A stretch of 64,000 nt of DNA from positions 3,906,001 to 3,970,000 of the forward strand of contig NC_079236.1 of the NCBI RefSeq assembly GCF_028502605.1. The letters run 5' to 3'. Under the pieces are notes generated by a model. The model saw nothing but the letters and a program-made list of their open reading frames with translations. It was not told the DNA's origin and searched no databases. A program made the translations under genes and the position numbers. The DNA is from Trichoderma breve. Its lineage: Eukaryota > Ascomycota > Sordariomycetes > Hypocreales > Hypocreaceae. This document shows positions 1 to 12,655 of this stretch, piece after piece. How positions within the stretch are numbered: the first letter of the stretch is position 1; every line of letters begins with the position of its first letter.

Positions 1-684
1 GCAATATCCCCACGAAGCCGGCCGTCGAATCAGTGTCAGCCTGGCCATGCATTGCCTGTACTCGTACATACGCACATCCCAACTATTCAGGTTCCAGTAG
101 CTCTGTCCGACATACACACACACACCACACGTGTACTGTACATACACACCCGCATACCATCTTGTATCTCTACCAGTACGAGTTCATGCACCGGCATCCC
201 GTCTCCACCGGCCAGTGAGGCGCGCAGATTGGATCATAGCAAAGACAAGGGGAGAGAGACCACAAGACACAGAGAGAGAGGGACGAAAAAAGAAAGAAAA
301 AAGAGAATCAGCAAACTATTACGACTACTGCTTGTTCTGGTAGCGAGCAACGATCGGCACGGTTCTCTTGAGAAACCGTTCGTTGATCCTCCGTCTCTGT
401 CTCTGACCATCGTCGTTCCTTTTCTCCCCCCCTCAGGACATCGTCAGCACACTCTTTTTTTCCCTCGCCTCAATTTCTTTCCCAATTCGCTCGTTTTCCC
501 CGTTCCAGCGCTGCTCGTGTTCGCGGCCTGGGTCATTCACCTGCTGTCGCTTGTGCGCGTTTGCGCCGGCTTGTGCGCGCCGTCGACACGGGCCCCTACC
601 TGAGAACAGGTATTCTGGACTGGAGCGACTGGAGCTTCGCTGCCTCGGTGACATCTGGCTCCGCTTCGCTTCGCATCTTCCGCC
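1..684 (+). other. Upstream region and probable 5' leader of the kinesin gene
   Basis: No convincing gene is seen. The stretch has a CA-rich run (about 108-150), purine-rich sequence (about 250-305) and long CT-rich tracts (about 390-500), as is common in fungal promoters and leaders. An open frame across 52-603 is compositionally biased and has no recognisable domain, so I treat it as chance. Confidence 0.5.
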
Positions 685-3600
685 ATGGCCACTTCTCCGC
701 CAGACTCGCCATCGCCAGCGCATAAGCTTCAGCGTCCCCTGAGCGCGATTGCTACTCGTCCTCAACCAAGGAGCACCAGTCGGTTGAGTATGAACAGCAA
801 GCAAGGCGGCGAGAGCAGAGCCTCTGATGAGGACAATCGGACGGCTGTCCGTGTCGGTACGCATTTTCGCCCTCTTTCCAAGCACCAAATCCTCCAAAGA
901 CGTTGGTACACTGTCTCGTGAACTTCGACGTCTCCCGGGCTAGTGCTGATTTCATGATTTTTTTTGGATGAGCTGACATGACCATTTTATCTTTACTCTC
1001 GCAGCCGTCAGAGTGCGACCGGCGTTGAATCCAGAAGATCCAGGATATGACCTGATACCGCAGCGCTTCCAGCGCCCTATGGTGCACGTCACGTCCAATA
1101 CGAGCCTGTCCATCGATTCCCCTCAAGGACGCAAGCTTTTCGTCTTCGATCGCGTCTTCGGCCCGGATGTTATGCAAGATGGCATCTGGGAGTACCTGAC
1201 AGACAGCATCAACGCCTTTACTCAAGGATACAATGTCTCTCTCCTTGCCTACGGCCAGTCCGGTGCTGGCAAATCATATACCATGGGCACGGCAAGTGCG
1301 ACAGAAAATCCAGACGATATGGGTATGGAACTTCTTTTTGCCTGTCTACTAACAGCAGCAGATTCTATGCGCAAGCTGCATTGCGCTCGTCATCCTGCGT
1401 AGCTAATCCATTGTGCTCTCATTTAGGTGTTATCCCACGAGCAGCCGCTGCCCTGTTCGAAAAGCTGGATGTACAGAAAGGAGTTGTGAATAATGGCACA
1501 ATGAAGAGCGCTAGTAGCTTCAGATCTCCTCGAGGATATGGCCAGCAAAACAACCTGGGCGACCGAAACTGGGCATTGACGGCCACCTATGTCGAAATCT
1601 ACAACGAGACCCTCCGAGATCTTCTGGTTGCCGATACCACGCCGCTAAATGATCGAACCTCAGTTGCAATCCGAGAAGATGTCAAGGGCAATATCATTCT
1701 CACAGGCCTGCACCAGGTCGACATTACCTGCGTCGACGACCTTCTCAACGCCCTCGCCTTTGGCTCCTCCATTCGCCAGACCGATGCTACTGCCATCAAC
1801 GCCAAATCCTCCCGTTCCCACGCCGTCTTCTCCCTCAACCTGGTCCAGCGCAAGAACAAGTTTTCAAATTCCGACAAGCGCCACTCCATGCCCTTGGAAG
1901 CCATGAGTGGCCAGGACATATCCGTCACCACCGATAGCAAGCTGCACTTTGTCGATTTGGCCGGTAGTGAAAGACTGAAGAACACGGGTGCTCAGGGCGA
2001 GCGTGCAAAGGAAGGAATATCCATCAACGCCGGATTGGCTGCCCTGGGAAAAGTCATCAGCCAGCTTTCGTCGCGAAACGCGGGCGCCCATGTCTCTTAT
2101 CGCGATTCCAAACTCACGCGACTCCTGCAGGACTCGCTCGGTGGCAACGCAATTACTTACATGATTGCTTGTGTTACGCCGCCGGAATTTCATCTTAGCG
2201 AGACGCTCAACACCGTTCAATATGCACAGCGCGCCCGTGCTATCCAGTCCAAGCCTCGAATCCAGCAGGTCGAAGAAGGGGATAAGAATGCCATCATTGA
2301 GCGGCTCAAGGCCGAGGTGGCCTTTTTGCGCGAACAAATTCGCAGTGCCAACGGGCAAGGCGACCTCCCCCCACGCAGCGCCAACAGATCTAGCGAAAGA
2401 TCAGAGAGACAAAACGAACGGGAAGCAGAGCTTCAGAACCAGCTGCTTGATCTCCAGGAAAACTATGGCACCCTGAACAACCGCCATGCTCGCTTGATTG
2501 CGGAAATGGCCAAGGCCCGAGAAAGCGAGCACCAGCACCATCTCCAGTTGGACGAGCTCCAGGAAGAAAACGCTACCGATCGCTTGAACCGCTCAAACTC
2601 ATTTGCTCAGTCGGTTGAACAGGTTGTTCTCGAATACGAGAAGACTATCCAGACGCTCGAACAGTCCTTGTCCAAGACACGAACCACTTTGTCGAACACG
2701 GAAACAAATCTTCTCGAGAAAGAAACCAAGTGTGCCTATGTCGAGACTATCAACTCCCAGTTGCAGTCTCGTATTCAGAAGCTCATGGACCGCGAAGCCA
2801 GCACCGAAAGCTACCTCCATGACTTGGAGGCTAAGCTAGATGGCCACAGCACCGGTGAGGAGAAGAACTCGGCCATTATTGTTGAGTTGCGTAAAGAGAT
2901 TACCCGCATCCGTGAGAACGAGTCTGCTTCGGAAGATTACATTTCGACGCTCGAGGAGCGACTTGCCGAGGCGGATCAGGATGCTGAACTTATGCAACGA
3001 GAGATCGAGCGTCTTGAGCAGGTCATTGAAAGACAGCGGAGTCTAGGCAAGCTGGACGCTTTGCTTCACGAGCTCGACCATGTTGACGAGTCTAAATTGC
3101 GTGACTCAGACGATAGCACGAAGGCGGAGTCCGCAGACGGTCATGACCGCCAACTGGCCCAAGACAAAGATCAAGAGAATGAAATCGAAGAAGCAACATC
3201 AAAGCTCGCCCCTGTTGTGGAAAACGACGAGGACGCTGTTATTGCCGGTGATTCTGTGCCAAAAGCCTCCGAGAACCAGCCCGTCGATGAGGCAGCTACA
3301 AACCAGGCCTTTGCACAGTCCAAATTCGTGGCAGACAAGCTGGAGTTGGTCACCCGAGAGCTCTTTGACCTTCGGACTGAGCACGAGACTACCGTTCATG
3401 ACTATGGTAGACTGCATGCCAAGTACGAAGAGGCGATGCGAAAGATGTCAGAGCTCCAGGATACTATTGACGAAGCTCGCTACCCTGATCGACTCCGCCA
3501 TTCCATCATTTCCGTCGACGCCGCCACCGAGACTCGCCCCGAGTCATTCCAGTCTGTTCAGACAAGCTACGCCAAGGATGATATCCGATCTTCGGCCCAC

Positions 3601-6538
3601 CGATCGCTCTCCTCTGAGCTTTCGTCAGTCATGGACTCGCCCATTACGGCTGATACCACACACCTTGATCTGGAATCTGAAGACGACACGGCTACGGCTA
3701 AGCCCGCAGCGTCAGTTGAAGATCTGACCAGAGAGCTCGCACAACATGTCGAGCTGCATGAACAGCATGGACAGGACGAGCTGGAGGAGCAGACCGAACA
3801 TGTCGAGCAGCACGAACAGCTCGAGTCGAAAGAGCAGCCCGAGTATGTCGAGAAGACCGAGGACGTCGCCGAACATGAACACGTACAGCCAGTTGAGCTG
3901 AAGGAGCCAATTGAGCTGAAAGCGCAGGTCGAGCACAAGGAGTTGGCTGAGCCTGTGGAGCTCGTCGAGTCTAAGGAGGTGGTCGAACCCAAGGAGCACG
4001 TTGAGCATGTTGAGCAGGTTCAGGCTCAGGAGGCTCAGCAGTTTGAATTCTTTGTTCAGCATGACGATGCCGAAATCCAGGTGCCTGCCGAGCAATACGA
4101 GCAAGCCGACCGGACCGAACAAAATGAACAGCTTGCCATGGAGCTTGAGAGACTCAGAGTCTTGGCCGAGGAAAAAGAAAATGCCGAAAGGGAATTGGCC
4201 GTGAAATACGCCCAGCTGGAACTCAAGCACAACGAGACTCTGGATATGGTCGAGGAGCTCAAGACCGAAGTTACCAAAGCCCGAACTGTCGACAACGGCC
4301 CCCGCGTAATCCGCCGAAAGTCGAGCCAGAATCTTCTTGGCGTGGATCGTGCTCAGCGATCATTCGTCTACTTGAGAAATCTTGCAGCTGAAAACTTTGA
4401 AGGAAGGCCAGAGACAATGCAGTCATTTGAGCTGAACCTCAACTCAGCCATGCACGAGCTTCAATCTCGCAGTGAACGAATCCAAGAGTTGGAATCCGAC
4501 GTTGCTGCGGCCAAGAAGGAGATGGAGAGCAAAATGGCCATCATCTCGGGCCTGGCGCGTGAGCGCTCTAGCTTGAAAGCCTCGCCTGTTGACATGTCGA
4601 TGGTCGCTACCCTCCGAGGCCAACTTGAGCAGAGCGAGAGGCAACTCTATGATCTTCGTGAGGCCCATGCTGTGCGTGAGCGAGAGTTGACGAGCGAAGT
4701 CGAGGTCCTCCGCAAGTCTGTCGCATCTACTCCTACCCGAGAGTTCATGCCGAGTGACGAGGAAGAGGCTGACGTTCCATACAATGAAAGAGTGTCTACG
4801 CTGCAGGCAGAGCTGGCTGGCTGGGAGAACAAGCATCACGCTGCTCTGGTATCTATGAGAAGCACCGAGAAGGAGATGCAAGCGACCATCCAACAGCTGG
4901 AGGCCCAGGTCGATGCTGCCAACGCCCAGCTGGCCGAATCTCAATCCCGAGCCGCCGCCGAAAAGGATGCCGATGCTGAAGAGGCCAAGAAAGAAGTTGT
5001 CAAGCAACAAGAGCTCATTGAGTTCCTACGCCAAGAAATCGACGAGTACAAGGCTGTTATCAGCAGCAACAACGCCAAGGTGGCAGAGCTTGAGTCTCTC
5101 CATCTCTCCGCTCGAGCGGCAATGGACGACATGTCCAAGATTCACAGCTCAGTTACAGCTGAGACAACCGCCCGCCACCAGGAACTTTCCGCCAAGCTTG
5201 AGGAGCTGATTGCTAGCCACGAAGATGCCACAAAGGCGCACCAGGAAGAGATGGACGCGCTCAAGCAGAGCCACGCCCGAGAACTTGCTGAACTGAAGGA
5301 CCACGAACAGACTAGCTATGAGAAGCAGGTAGAGGTGCTTATGACTGAACACTCAGAAGCCATTTTCAGGCTGGAAACAGACCTTGCTCAGTCAAGGGAC
5401 GAACTGACAAGAGTTGCGACTCAAATCGCCGCTGTCTTTGGTGCAGAGATGCCACTGGAGAAGTTGGGCGAGCGTATTGAGGCTCTCGTTGCCAACCAAA
5501 ATGCCGTCGAAGCAGAGCGCAAGAAGATGGGAGAGCTTACATCTCATGTCACGGAACTATCAAACATCAATGAATCTCTCGTCCGGGATCTTGAGGGAGT
5601 GAAGACGGCGATTGCAGGCCTGCTTCCTGGCGGCACAGAGGCCAAGGCTGGTCCTCTGGTAGATCAGCTTGCCGCAGTCAAGGCCAAGGTGGAAGACCTC
5701 GATGGCCGCAACAAGAAGAACTCTCGTCTCATCGAAGAGCTCGAAGAACAGCTGCAACACAACTTTGATGAGGTGCAGGTGACCAATAACCGCCTGAGCT
5801 CGCTGCAGTCTGAGCGTAACGCCCAGCTTGACGAGGCGTTGTCCTCTCGAATCAAGCTACAAACCGAGCTTGAAACAGTCCGCGAGGAATATGCTGCCCT
5901 CCAAGTAAGTCGTCACACCCCTCCATCCCCTCTCCTCGTTATATCGAAACTGTGGGTCATATTATGGATAAACCTAGCTAACCACGGATGAATAGATCAA
6001 GTACAACGAAATGGCCAATGGAGATGTCAAGCGATCCAACTCCAACTCGACAATCCGCAAGAGCTCCTCACACAACTCTCTACCATCGCCACCTCCTTCC
6101 GTCCCTCTGCCACCTCTGCCCAACGGTGCGCCCAGCTCTCCTACTTCGACACGCCCCCCAAGCAAGGACAACTTCAACATTTCTCAAGTCACCGAGGATC
6201 AAGAAGCCCGCATTCGTGCTATTGAGAAGCACCTCAGCGCCGAGCGCCAACTTACTCAGACTCTAGAAGAGGCTCTAGGCGACCTGGAGAAGCAATCTAA
6301 GAAGGTCAAGGCAGACTGCGATGCTTGGAAGAAGCGTGCTCAGGAGCTCGAGGCCGAGGTAAAGGAGCTGAAGGAGAAGTCGTCCGACCAGTCACAGGAC
6401 AACCGATACAGCATGCAAGCGGTAGAGGAGGAGCGAAAGAAGAGACAGGCGGCAGAGGCAGCCCGAAAGCAGCTGGAGGAGAGAATGCAGGCCATCAGCA
6501 AGAACAAGAAGAAGAAGGGCAGCCTGAACTGCTTCTAA
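685..6538 (+). CDS. Kinesin motor protein with long coiled-coil tail (kinesin-4/KIF21-like)
   Basis: Four exons: 685-856, 1005-1322, 1427-5904 and 5996-6538, giving 1,836 residues. An ATP-driven microtubule motor. The motor domain occupies roughly residues 50-430. It opens with VAVRVRP, created exactly by joining exons 1 and 2. It has the P-loop GQSGAGKS (about 140-147), switch I NAKSSRSH (about 287), switch II DLAGSE (about 339) and a microtubule-contact segment with SKLTRLLQDSLGG. Almost everything downstream is heptad-rich coiled coil. Residues about 933-1058 form a low-complexity Glu/His/Val/Lys stretch of imperfect short repeats. The tail ends in a lysine run and a CF terminus, with a Ser/Pro linker coded by exon 4. 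An N-terminal motor plus long tail fits kinesin-4 type cargo or chromosome motors, but the class is my inference. The start ATG sits in a good gccATGG context. Confidence 0.93.
3736..4110 (+). repeat. Low-complexity acidic EHVE/EQ repeat inside the kinesin tail
   Basis: About 125 codons made of imperfect repeats of Glu with His, Gln, Val, Lys and Pro (units such as HVEQHEQ, PVELKEP, EHVEHVEQ). The reading frame stays open, so this is a coding repeat. It interrupts otherwise regular heptads and could act as a flexible or length-variable spacer. Confidence 0.75.
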
Positions 6539-8120
6539 GCGTGACGCTCATGGACAAATGCAGCTGTATGTGGGCACTGCAGGACTATACCCCAACTCTT
6601 TGCGCCTCGCAGGAACTCACTGCCCCTTACAACAACTCGCTTTGGATGTTTTTTTCTTGACGCTTCATTCTGACGGGACCTCATTCTTGTCAAGTTTTCA
6701 TGAATTTCTTCTCTCCGACTCATGATTCTTTCTCCTATCCGGTGCATTTGCCTCGGGGGAGAAAAAAGCATTGATATCTTATCTCTTGGTATTGCCTGTT
6801 TGTTTTTATTTCTTGATTTGGTTTCATTCGGCGCAGCCAGGAGTTATTGTGACCCTCTTACTTTTTTTTTTCTCATCCTCTGTTCGAAACGTCTACTTTA
6901 TTCTTGTTTTTTTTTTTCTGGAGCGAGCAAACTACAATGTCATTTCACCGTGTTAAATGACAAGTTGTATGTCATGATGCGCGTTGTTTTACTCTATTTA
7001 TTTGTTTTTTTTCAACTTTTTCTTCTGGTTGTCCTACTGTATAGTGTAGGCGAGGTGGTTATTATTCGATTTTGATGATACTGGCTTCGTGCGAGTTGTT
7101 GTTTAACGCCGAGAGGGGGAGCTGTAAAAACACGACGAGAAAGGAGGGGAACTGCATGGAGTCGATTGATGGCCATGTTATGAGACTCGGAGTTGATGTG
7201 ATGGATTGGACCTTGTAGATTATTATATGTATACTCTGTAGATGGCTTTTCTTGTTTGAAGTGCTGAATGTGAGATGCGCCCCAATGTGGCACGGGTTCT
7301 TTTTATCATTTGTGTTATTGTGTTGTTGTCATCGTTGTGAACTTTTTATTTTACGTTGGGATTATATGGATCTCCATGTTTAGGCTGTGTGTAGGGTTGT
7401 AGAGTTTCTTGAATGATGGAGGTTTGCTGGTTGGATTTATAATGTAGTGTTTGAAGCGAGATGAATGATTCCTAAGCAATTCTCCCGTTGCGGTCGGTGG
7501 GGAAGAGTCATGTTTATGGGGTATGATTTAGTGATGGTTTATAGATTGAAGCATTGTGCAGGAGCGGTTGATGTTATATATATTGAGATAATTGTAGGAC
7601 ACATATTTTCTGCTTGTTTGGATGATATGAAGCTAATCTGGGGACTGAGCAACATGTTTGGTCAAGATGGCTTCAATTGTGAGGAGTGCCTTGCTTGCAC
7701 TGTTCAAAGGCGGCAGCTTGAAAGAGGTCTCGTCATCTAGCATTTCAGGTTTCAATAATTCCAAGCTAGAAATACCTGTTCATCCTAGAGCTAGAATTAA
7801 CACTGACAAGACAAAATATGTTGTTTTTTTACGACTATTATCTAGTGGTTAAGTATAGACTTCATATTTCTCTCTGTTGCAATAGCATTATTAGGTACTT
7901 GGCTAATGATCGCTGCAATGCCTCTGACGCTGCAAGTCTGTTACAAAGCTCCGAGCCCCACCAAATTCTTCTGTCACTGATTCACGCCCTTTGCCAACTT
8001 CTCCCTTTCACCGACTCAAGCAATCTCACTTCTCATCCATCGTTTGCTTTAAAAAGCCATTGTTTCTATTTATGTGCTGTATGTGATTTTATACACTCGT
8101 TTTGTCCTTCAGGAGAGAAC
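6539..8120. other. Intergenic: kinesin 3' region and promoter of the Atl1-like gene
   Basis: The stretch is T-rich with many poly-T runs just after the kinesin stop, as expected for a 3' untranslated region. A hydrophobic 117-codon open frame at 6722-7075 is a by-product of these T runs (Phe/Leu/Val strings). I see no other gene or RNA. Confidence 0.5.
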
Positions 8121-8716
8121 ATGGCGCGGTCGGACGAAGCCCAGGCGTTCTTCCATGCGGTTTACTCTGCCGCTCAGCAAATTCCGTATGGAAAGGTGAC
8201 GACTTATGCGCACATTGCTTACCTCGTCGGCACTCGTACGTAATTTTCCTGGATGCACAATTGGGAGGATTTTTTCTCTATCTTCTCAATTGGATTTACT
8301 GCTTGTGATGTATTGGTGATGGAAATGCTGATGAGGAATGTGAGGGGGACAATAGCGCAGCGGCCGAGACAAGTGGGCGTTTGTATGAAGCATTTGCCTC
8401 ATGACGAGGACGCCGTGTTTAACAGCTCGAATGTGCCGTGGCAGAGGGTGATTAATTCCAAGGGAGCGGTATCACCGAGGTGAGTTCTTTTTTTTGTATA
8501 GTGATACTTGTTCTTGTCGAACAGATGAATTTATTTGTCTTGTAATGCGGTCTCATGAACGCTAATGTTTTTAGATCACAACCCTCGGGTGCCGCCAATC
8601 AGGCTGTTGAGCTGCAAAGGGAAGGCGTTGAAGTGACTCGGACTGCTATGGGAGAGTATACGGTCGACCTGGAGGTGTACGGGTGGTTTCCAGAGGAATT
8701 GGCCGAGGAAGAGTGA
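8121..8716 (+). CDS. atl1: Alkyltransferase-like DNA-damage protein (Atl1 type)
   Basis: Three exons, 8121-8235, 8356-8479 and 8575-8716, code for 126 residues. The protein has the fold of the C-terminal domain of O6-alkylguanine-DNA alkyltransferase: IPYGKVTTY near the start, then PQRPRQVG (Arg43 is the base-flipping arginine position), and VPWQRVINSKG. At residue 67 the catalytic cysteine of the repair enzyme is replaced by tryptophan, the hallmark of Atl proteins. Atl proteins cannot remove the alkyl group; they bind O6-alkylguanine, bend the DNA and channel the lesion to nucleotide excision repair (known from Schizosaccharomyces pombe Atl1). The exon 1-2 junction is fixed by restoring the GTPQRPRQVG core. 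Length matches stand-alone Atl proteins (about 100-130 residues). Nuclear location is expected. Confidence 0.9.
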
Positions 8717-9022
8717 AGAGGGTAACAGGTACCCATCAAGGAAGAGATGAGTACGGTGTAATTCACTGGTGAATCATGACAGCACAATTAATTGACAGTA
8801 TAGATTGTAGATTACAAATGTATACATATGCAATATGATATATGAAGTGTACAAATTTTGCTTTTCAGTTGCTTTGCAGCATAATGGGCTTCCTCGCAGA
8901 GGAAACATGCAGCCTATTCCTACACGCCCATGTCCATGTTCATCCGTTATTCATGTTGAATACATAATCATGAGATTTTACAGCATTCTGTTTGACATCC
9001 GCCATACGGTCATTTGACCATC
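8717..9022. other. Short convergent intergenic stretch
   Basis: This lies between the stops of the Atl1-like gene (+) and the aquaporin gene (-). It is AT-rich and probably holds both 3' untranslated regions. Nothing else is seen. Confidence 0.5.
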
Positions 9023-10014
9023 TTATACGGCCTGGAATCCTTGCGGTGCGGAGGAGGTCTGAGCCACTCCACTGTCTCGTGGCTCCGACGGTACGTGCTC
9101 CTTTGCTCCGTTAGTGCTGTTGCTGTACTGTCTGTCACCCGTAGGGATGGTGAAACCTGCAGGTGTCTTCTTAACAGTGCTGTCGTCATCCTGACCGGGG
9201 TTGGCAGTGTGATACTCTAGCCACTTGAGAATGGTGTAAACGGCAAAGGCAAGAAGAGAGCCCAAGAACGGCCCAACCCAGTAGATCCACTGGTAACCCG
9301 TGAAGTCAGTGACGACAGCCGGGCCAAACGATCGGGCTGGGTTGATGCCGGTGCCGGTGAAGTTTGTGCCGCAAATGTGGGCGATGAAGACGGCGAGGCC
9401 AATGCCCAGGGGCGCCAAGAACGTGGCTCGGTGCTTTTCCACGGCGAGGAAGTAGACGGTGATGACGAGCTGTGCTGTGAGGAACATTTCGATAAAGAGG
9501 CCGCGGGAGATGCTGGTGCCGGAAGCGAGCTTGTTGGCTACCAGCAGAGGACCGGGTAGGAGGGCATCGGTGACTGCTGCGGCAGCAATGCCGGCGACGA
9601 TTTGGGTGGGAAAGATGAGGAGACCACGGAGCGGCTTGACTGCGCCAACTAGAACGAGACCAAGTGTGACCTTGTAGCTGGAATTAATACATAATCTTAT
9701 GAAAACGGGGAAAGTATTGCAAAGTGTTGCATAATGAGAGATTCGGCACTTACAGCAGGGTTGAACATGCCGCCCGTCACTCTGTAAAAGACCCATACAT
9801 TGACGGCCAGTGCAGCTCCGAAAGAAGAAGCAACGTATAAGAGCGAAAAGGGAAACAGAGGTGCGTCGGGGTTTGTTGGATCATTGTTGTCAAGTGCGGC
9901 CTGGGTGCCGATGAAGGACATCAGGAGAAACATGAAGGTTCCGCAGAACTCGCCAAAGACGACGACAATCTCATTGCGGATAGGTTCGCGCGGAGGGGCG
10001 TATTGACGATGCAT
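9023..10014 (-). CDS. Aquaporin (major intrinsic protein family)
   Basis: Two exons on the minus strand, 10014-9754 and 9670-9023, give 302 residues. A membrane channel for water or small neutral solutes. The intron (9753-9671) falls inside the first NPA box: joining at the AAG acceptor gives FNPA-VTLGLVLVG. NPA 1 is at residues 85-87 and NPA 2 (NPARSFGP) at 197-199, followed by the pore arginine at 200. Six hydrophobic segments fit the family. The conserved GTNFTGTGINPARS stretch is more like water-type channels than the longer Fps1/aquaglyceroporin group. The C-terminal 45 residues are polar and probably cytosolic. An extra upstream exon cannot be excluded, because a CCCAG acceptor-like sequence lies directly before the ATG. 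Confidence 0.9.
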
Positions 10015-12655
10015 GCTGGGCAGTTTCTCGTCGTGGTTTGCCTATCCAGGAAGTGAGTGATGGATGTCCTTGGTGAGTATCGTATACTTGGGATAATAAG
10101 AGGGAACACGAGGAGAGAGCTGGGAATTCTATATATACTGCACAGTCTTGTATGATACGGGTTGACAGGCTACCTATAACAACAAGATTTGCCACAGTGA
10201 CCTCTCGACAACTCTTTTATTCTTCCTCGACCCTTAATCCTTTGCACTTGCACATTCTTCTCTGAGCTAATCCCGCTCCCACATGTGGAGCTTTCTGACG
10301 ACGGCATCTCAGCTAGATAAGGTGCAGAGGCCGGTCCTGATTGAGTTTGAAAGCCACAAAAGGGCTTTTCTCATGAATGGAGACTACGGGTGCTATCCCG
10401 GAATCAGTCAACGGCACACAAGTATCTGACGGGGCCAAGGCCGGGAGGGCTTTTGTATTTACGCCAGTTTTGTCAAGGTATCTATTTGAACGAAACGCCT
10501 AGTATTCTATATGTATATAGCCCATTTTCAAGAATTCCAGCAAGAATTCCAGCCTTATGAAGGCTGGTATGAAGGCTGCTAGCTTGTGTGGAAGTTTCTA
10601 TTGAGACCCAAGCCTCTTGCATAACAACTCGCAATCGATCGTGGGTTACGGTCTCTTGTGGATAGGTATTTTGAATCCAACCTGTCACTCAGTTCTATAT
10701 GTGTTTAATAAGGTCAAGGCTAGGTATAAAGGACGGCCAATCGGTAACTAGAGTACTGTGGACATCCAGTTCCTCAAGGGTATTAGCAGTAGTGTACATG
10801 TAGGCAGATGCGTTATCTTATAGTGGACTGGATACATGTATATTCGGACTCAGCCGAGTATCAACGTTACAATTCTATTATAATAACCGGCTTTAGTTAT
10901 CGAACTACATTCCGTTCCCTAGAATTCGGAAGGACTTTTGTATGCGTCACTGAAAATGTAACACCAGAGCCCCCAACCTCTCTTCTGTATTTTCTTAATA
11001 CTAATACCCACTGGATCAAACTTTTCACCAGCTTTTTTTAGTTACCTCAAGCTCTCTTGTGGATGCCCGGCGAAACCCAGATCTCGTTAGGCTAAAAGGC
11101 CGTAGCCTATTGTGCCAGAGTTCAGTCGCGATGTTTTACTGCCAAAGCCAGCTGAAGCTGACGATTCTTCTTACTAACTGACCAATGGGTGGTTTATCGG
11201 GCGACTGTGGCGTTGTTAGTCCAGCTGCCATCACGCGTGGCAAATACAATAAGAACCCACGTTCTAACCAGGTGCATCCGGAGCTGAAGAGGCCGAATGC
11301 GGCGCCGGTTTGCTGGAGCAATCATTGACGGAGATGGCAACGGCTGTGGCGCATGGAGGGATTCGAGGTGGCTGGCGATTGCGGCCACAAGATTCAAGTT
11401 CGCGCTCTGCCAAGGAGCTCGTGTCCTCCCTCGGTCTAAGTACTTGGTCCTAAGTGACGATTGGCCTGAGTGAAGCACGTTGAGAAACGGAGAGCGAGGT
11501 AGCGATACAGGAGAGTAGATGGCATCCCCTCTCCGCAGAGATGCCCAGCCCAAGCATCGTATTTTACAATCGGTGGTTGCACTACTAGTGCACCATGACT
11601 AACTAGACGCAATATGAGTGCCAATACAACCCAGACAGCACTTTTTTTAAAGCAACCAAATTTGCCCACGATATGGAGTATAGAGTTGACATATGCAGAA
11701 CACATGGAGTCGCCGTGCCCACTCTTGGTGCCAAACATGCAGCTTACACGGCAAAGGACCCTCACTGAAGCTGAACTTTGATGGCCCGTCTGATCTGACT
11801 ACACCCGAAACGTCGTCGGGGGGAAACTGGTAAACGGCATAAGTAGCTCGGCTCAATTGTGGGCGAGCCCAGCTGGGATTGTTTTTCCCCCAAGCGCCTC
11901 GCACGAGCTGGAGACGCCGCATCCGTGTTTAAGGTTTTGTGCCAGGCGCAGCCACAACCAGCCCGAGGATTCCGGTTCGTGATGATCCCGCGGTTCGGAT
12001 GCTTGGGTGAACCCGACTCTCTAGATGTGTTTGACCTGACGATCCCCACGGGCAGTAGTAAAATAAAACGGTCACCCGAAGAAGAGCTAAGCTGGAGTGG
12101 TGGGAGACAGGACCCTGAGATGCTGAGTCGCGGATCACGGATATCTGTAGAGGCTGAGACATTGGCTTCAACATCCTGGATCCTTGAGAGGCAGCTCATA
12201 GATGCAAAATATGAATGATGTAACCTTAGGGGTTGAATGGTCATTGCGAGCTTGGTAGAGGGTGAGCGGGAGACGGCGTCGGCGAAGACCGCAAAGCCAT
12301 TCCTGACAATGACAAGATCTCACAGAAGATCAGGCAATTAAAGTTTTGTTTTGTTTCTCCCCAAGCGAAGAAAAAGAGACCCGTTCGTGATGGGACCTCC
12401 CATAGGCCAATAATGGTTCTGCATAGGACGGCAGAGGGAAGCCTCATAGACGCGGTGGCGCCGCGCCTCTTACCTTTACATAGGAATACATATGAGGATG
12501 AGAAGGACTCTACTAAGATCGTCAATGTCATACACGGGTGAATGATGATGGAGTTTTTGTAAAAACCGTTATTATATTATTCAAGCTCATCTTGGTCATC
12601 ATTCCTTCATTACTCGTGAAAACCTATCAAAATCTATCCCGCCTCCTTCAAGCGT
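10015..12655. other. Long intergenic region upstream of the aquaporin
   Basis: No supported gene in 2.6 kb. From 10440 to about 11060 the sequence is AT-rich, with a small local direct repeat (AAGAATTCCAGC-like words around 10530-10560 and AAGGCTG words around 10558-10580). From about 11070 to 12540 composition is more balanced. Opposed open frames of 119 and 160 codons overlap there (11762-12244) but show no domain, no good start context and no intron signals, so I do not call them. Confidence 0.45.

Noticed and set aside
52..603. 183-codon open frame upstream of the kinesin
   Set aside because: Composition is driven by CA, GA and CT runs; no domain, and it sits in the likely leader of the kinesin gene.
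3567..4295. Several long antisense frames opposite the kinesin repeat
   Set aside because: They are mirror products of the Glu/Gln-rich codons (reading as Ser/Cys or Leu-rich) and not independent genes.
6722..7075. Hydrophobic 117-codon frame that looks like a membrane protein
   Set aside because: It comes from poly-T runs in the kinesin 3' region, which translate to Phe/Leu strings; no family signature.
11762..12244. Opposed frames of 160 and 119 codons
   Set aside because: They overlap on opposite strands, lack introns, domains and start context, and fit chance in a balanced-GC stretch.
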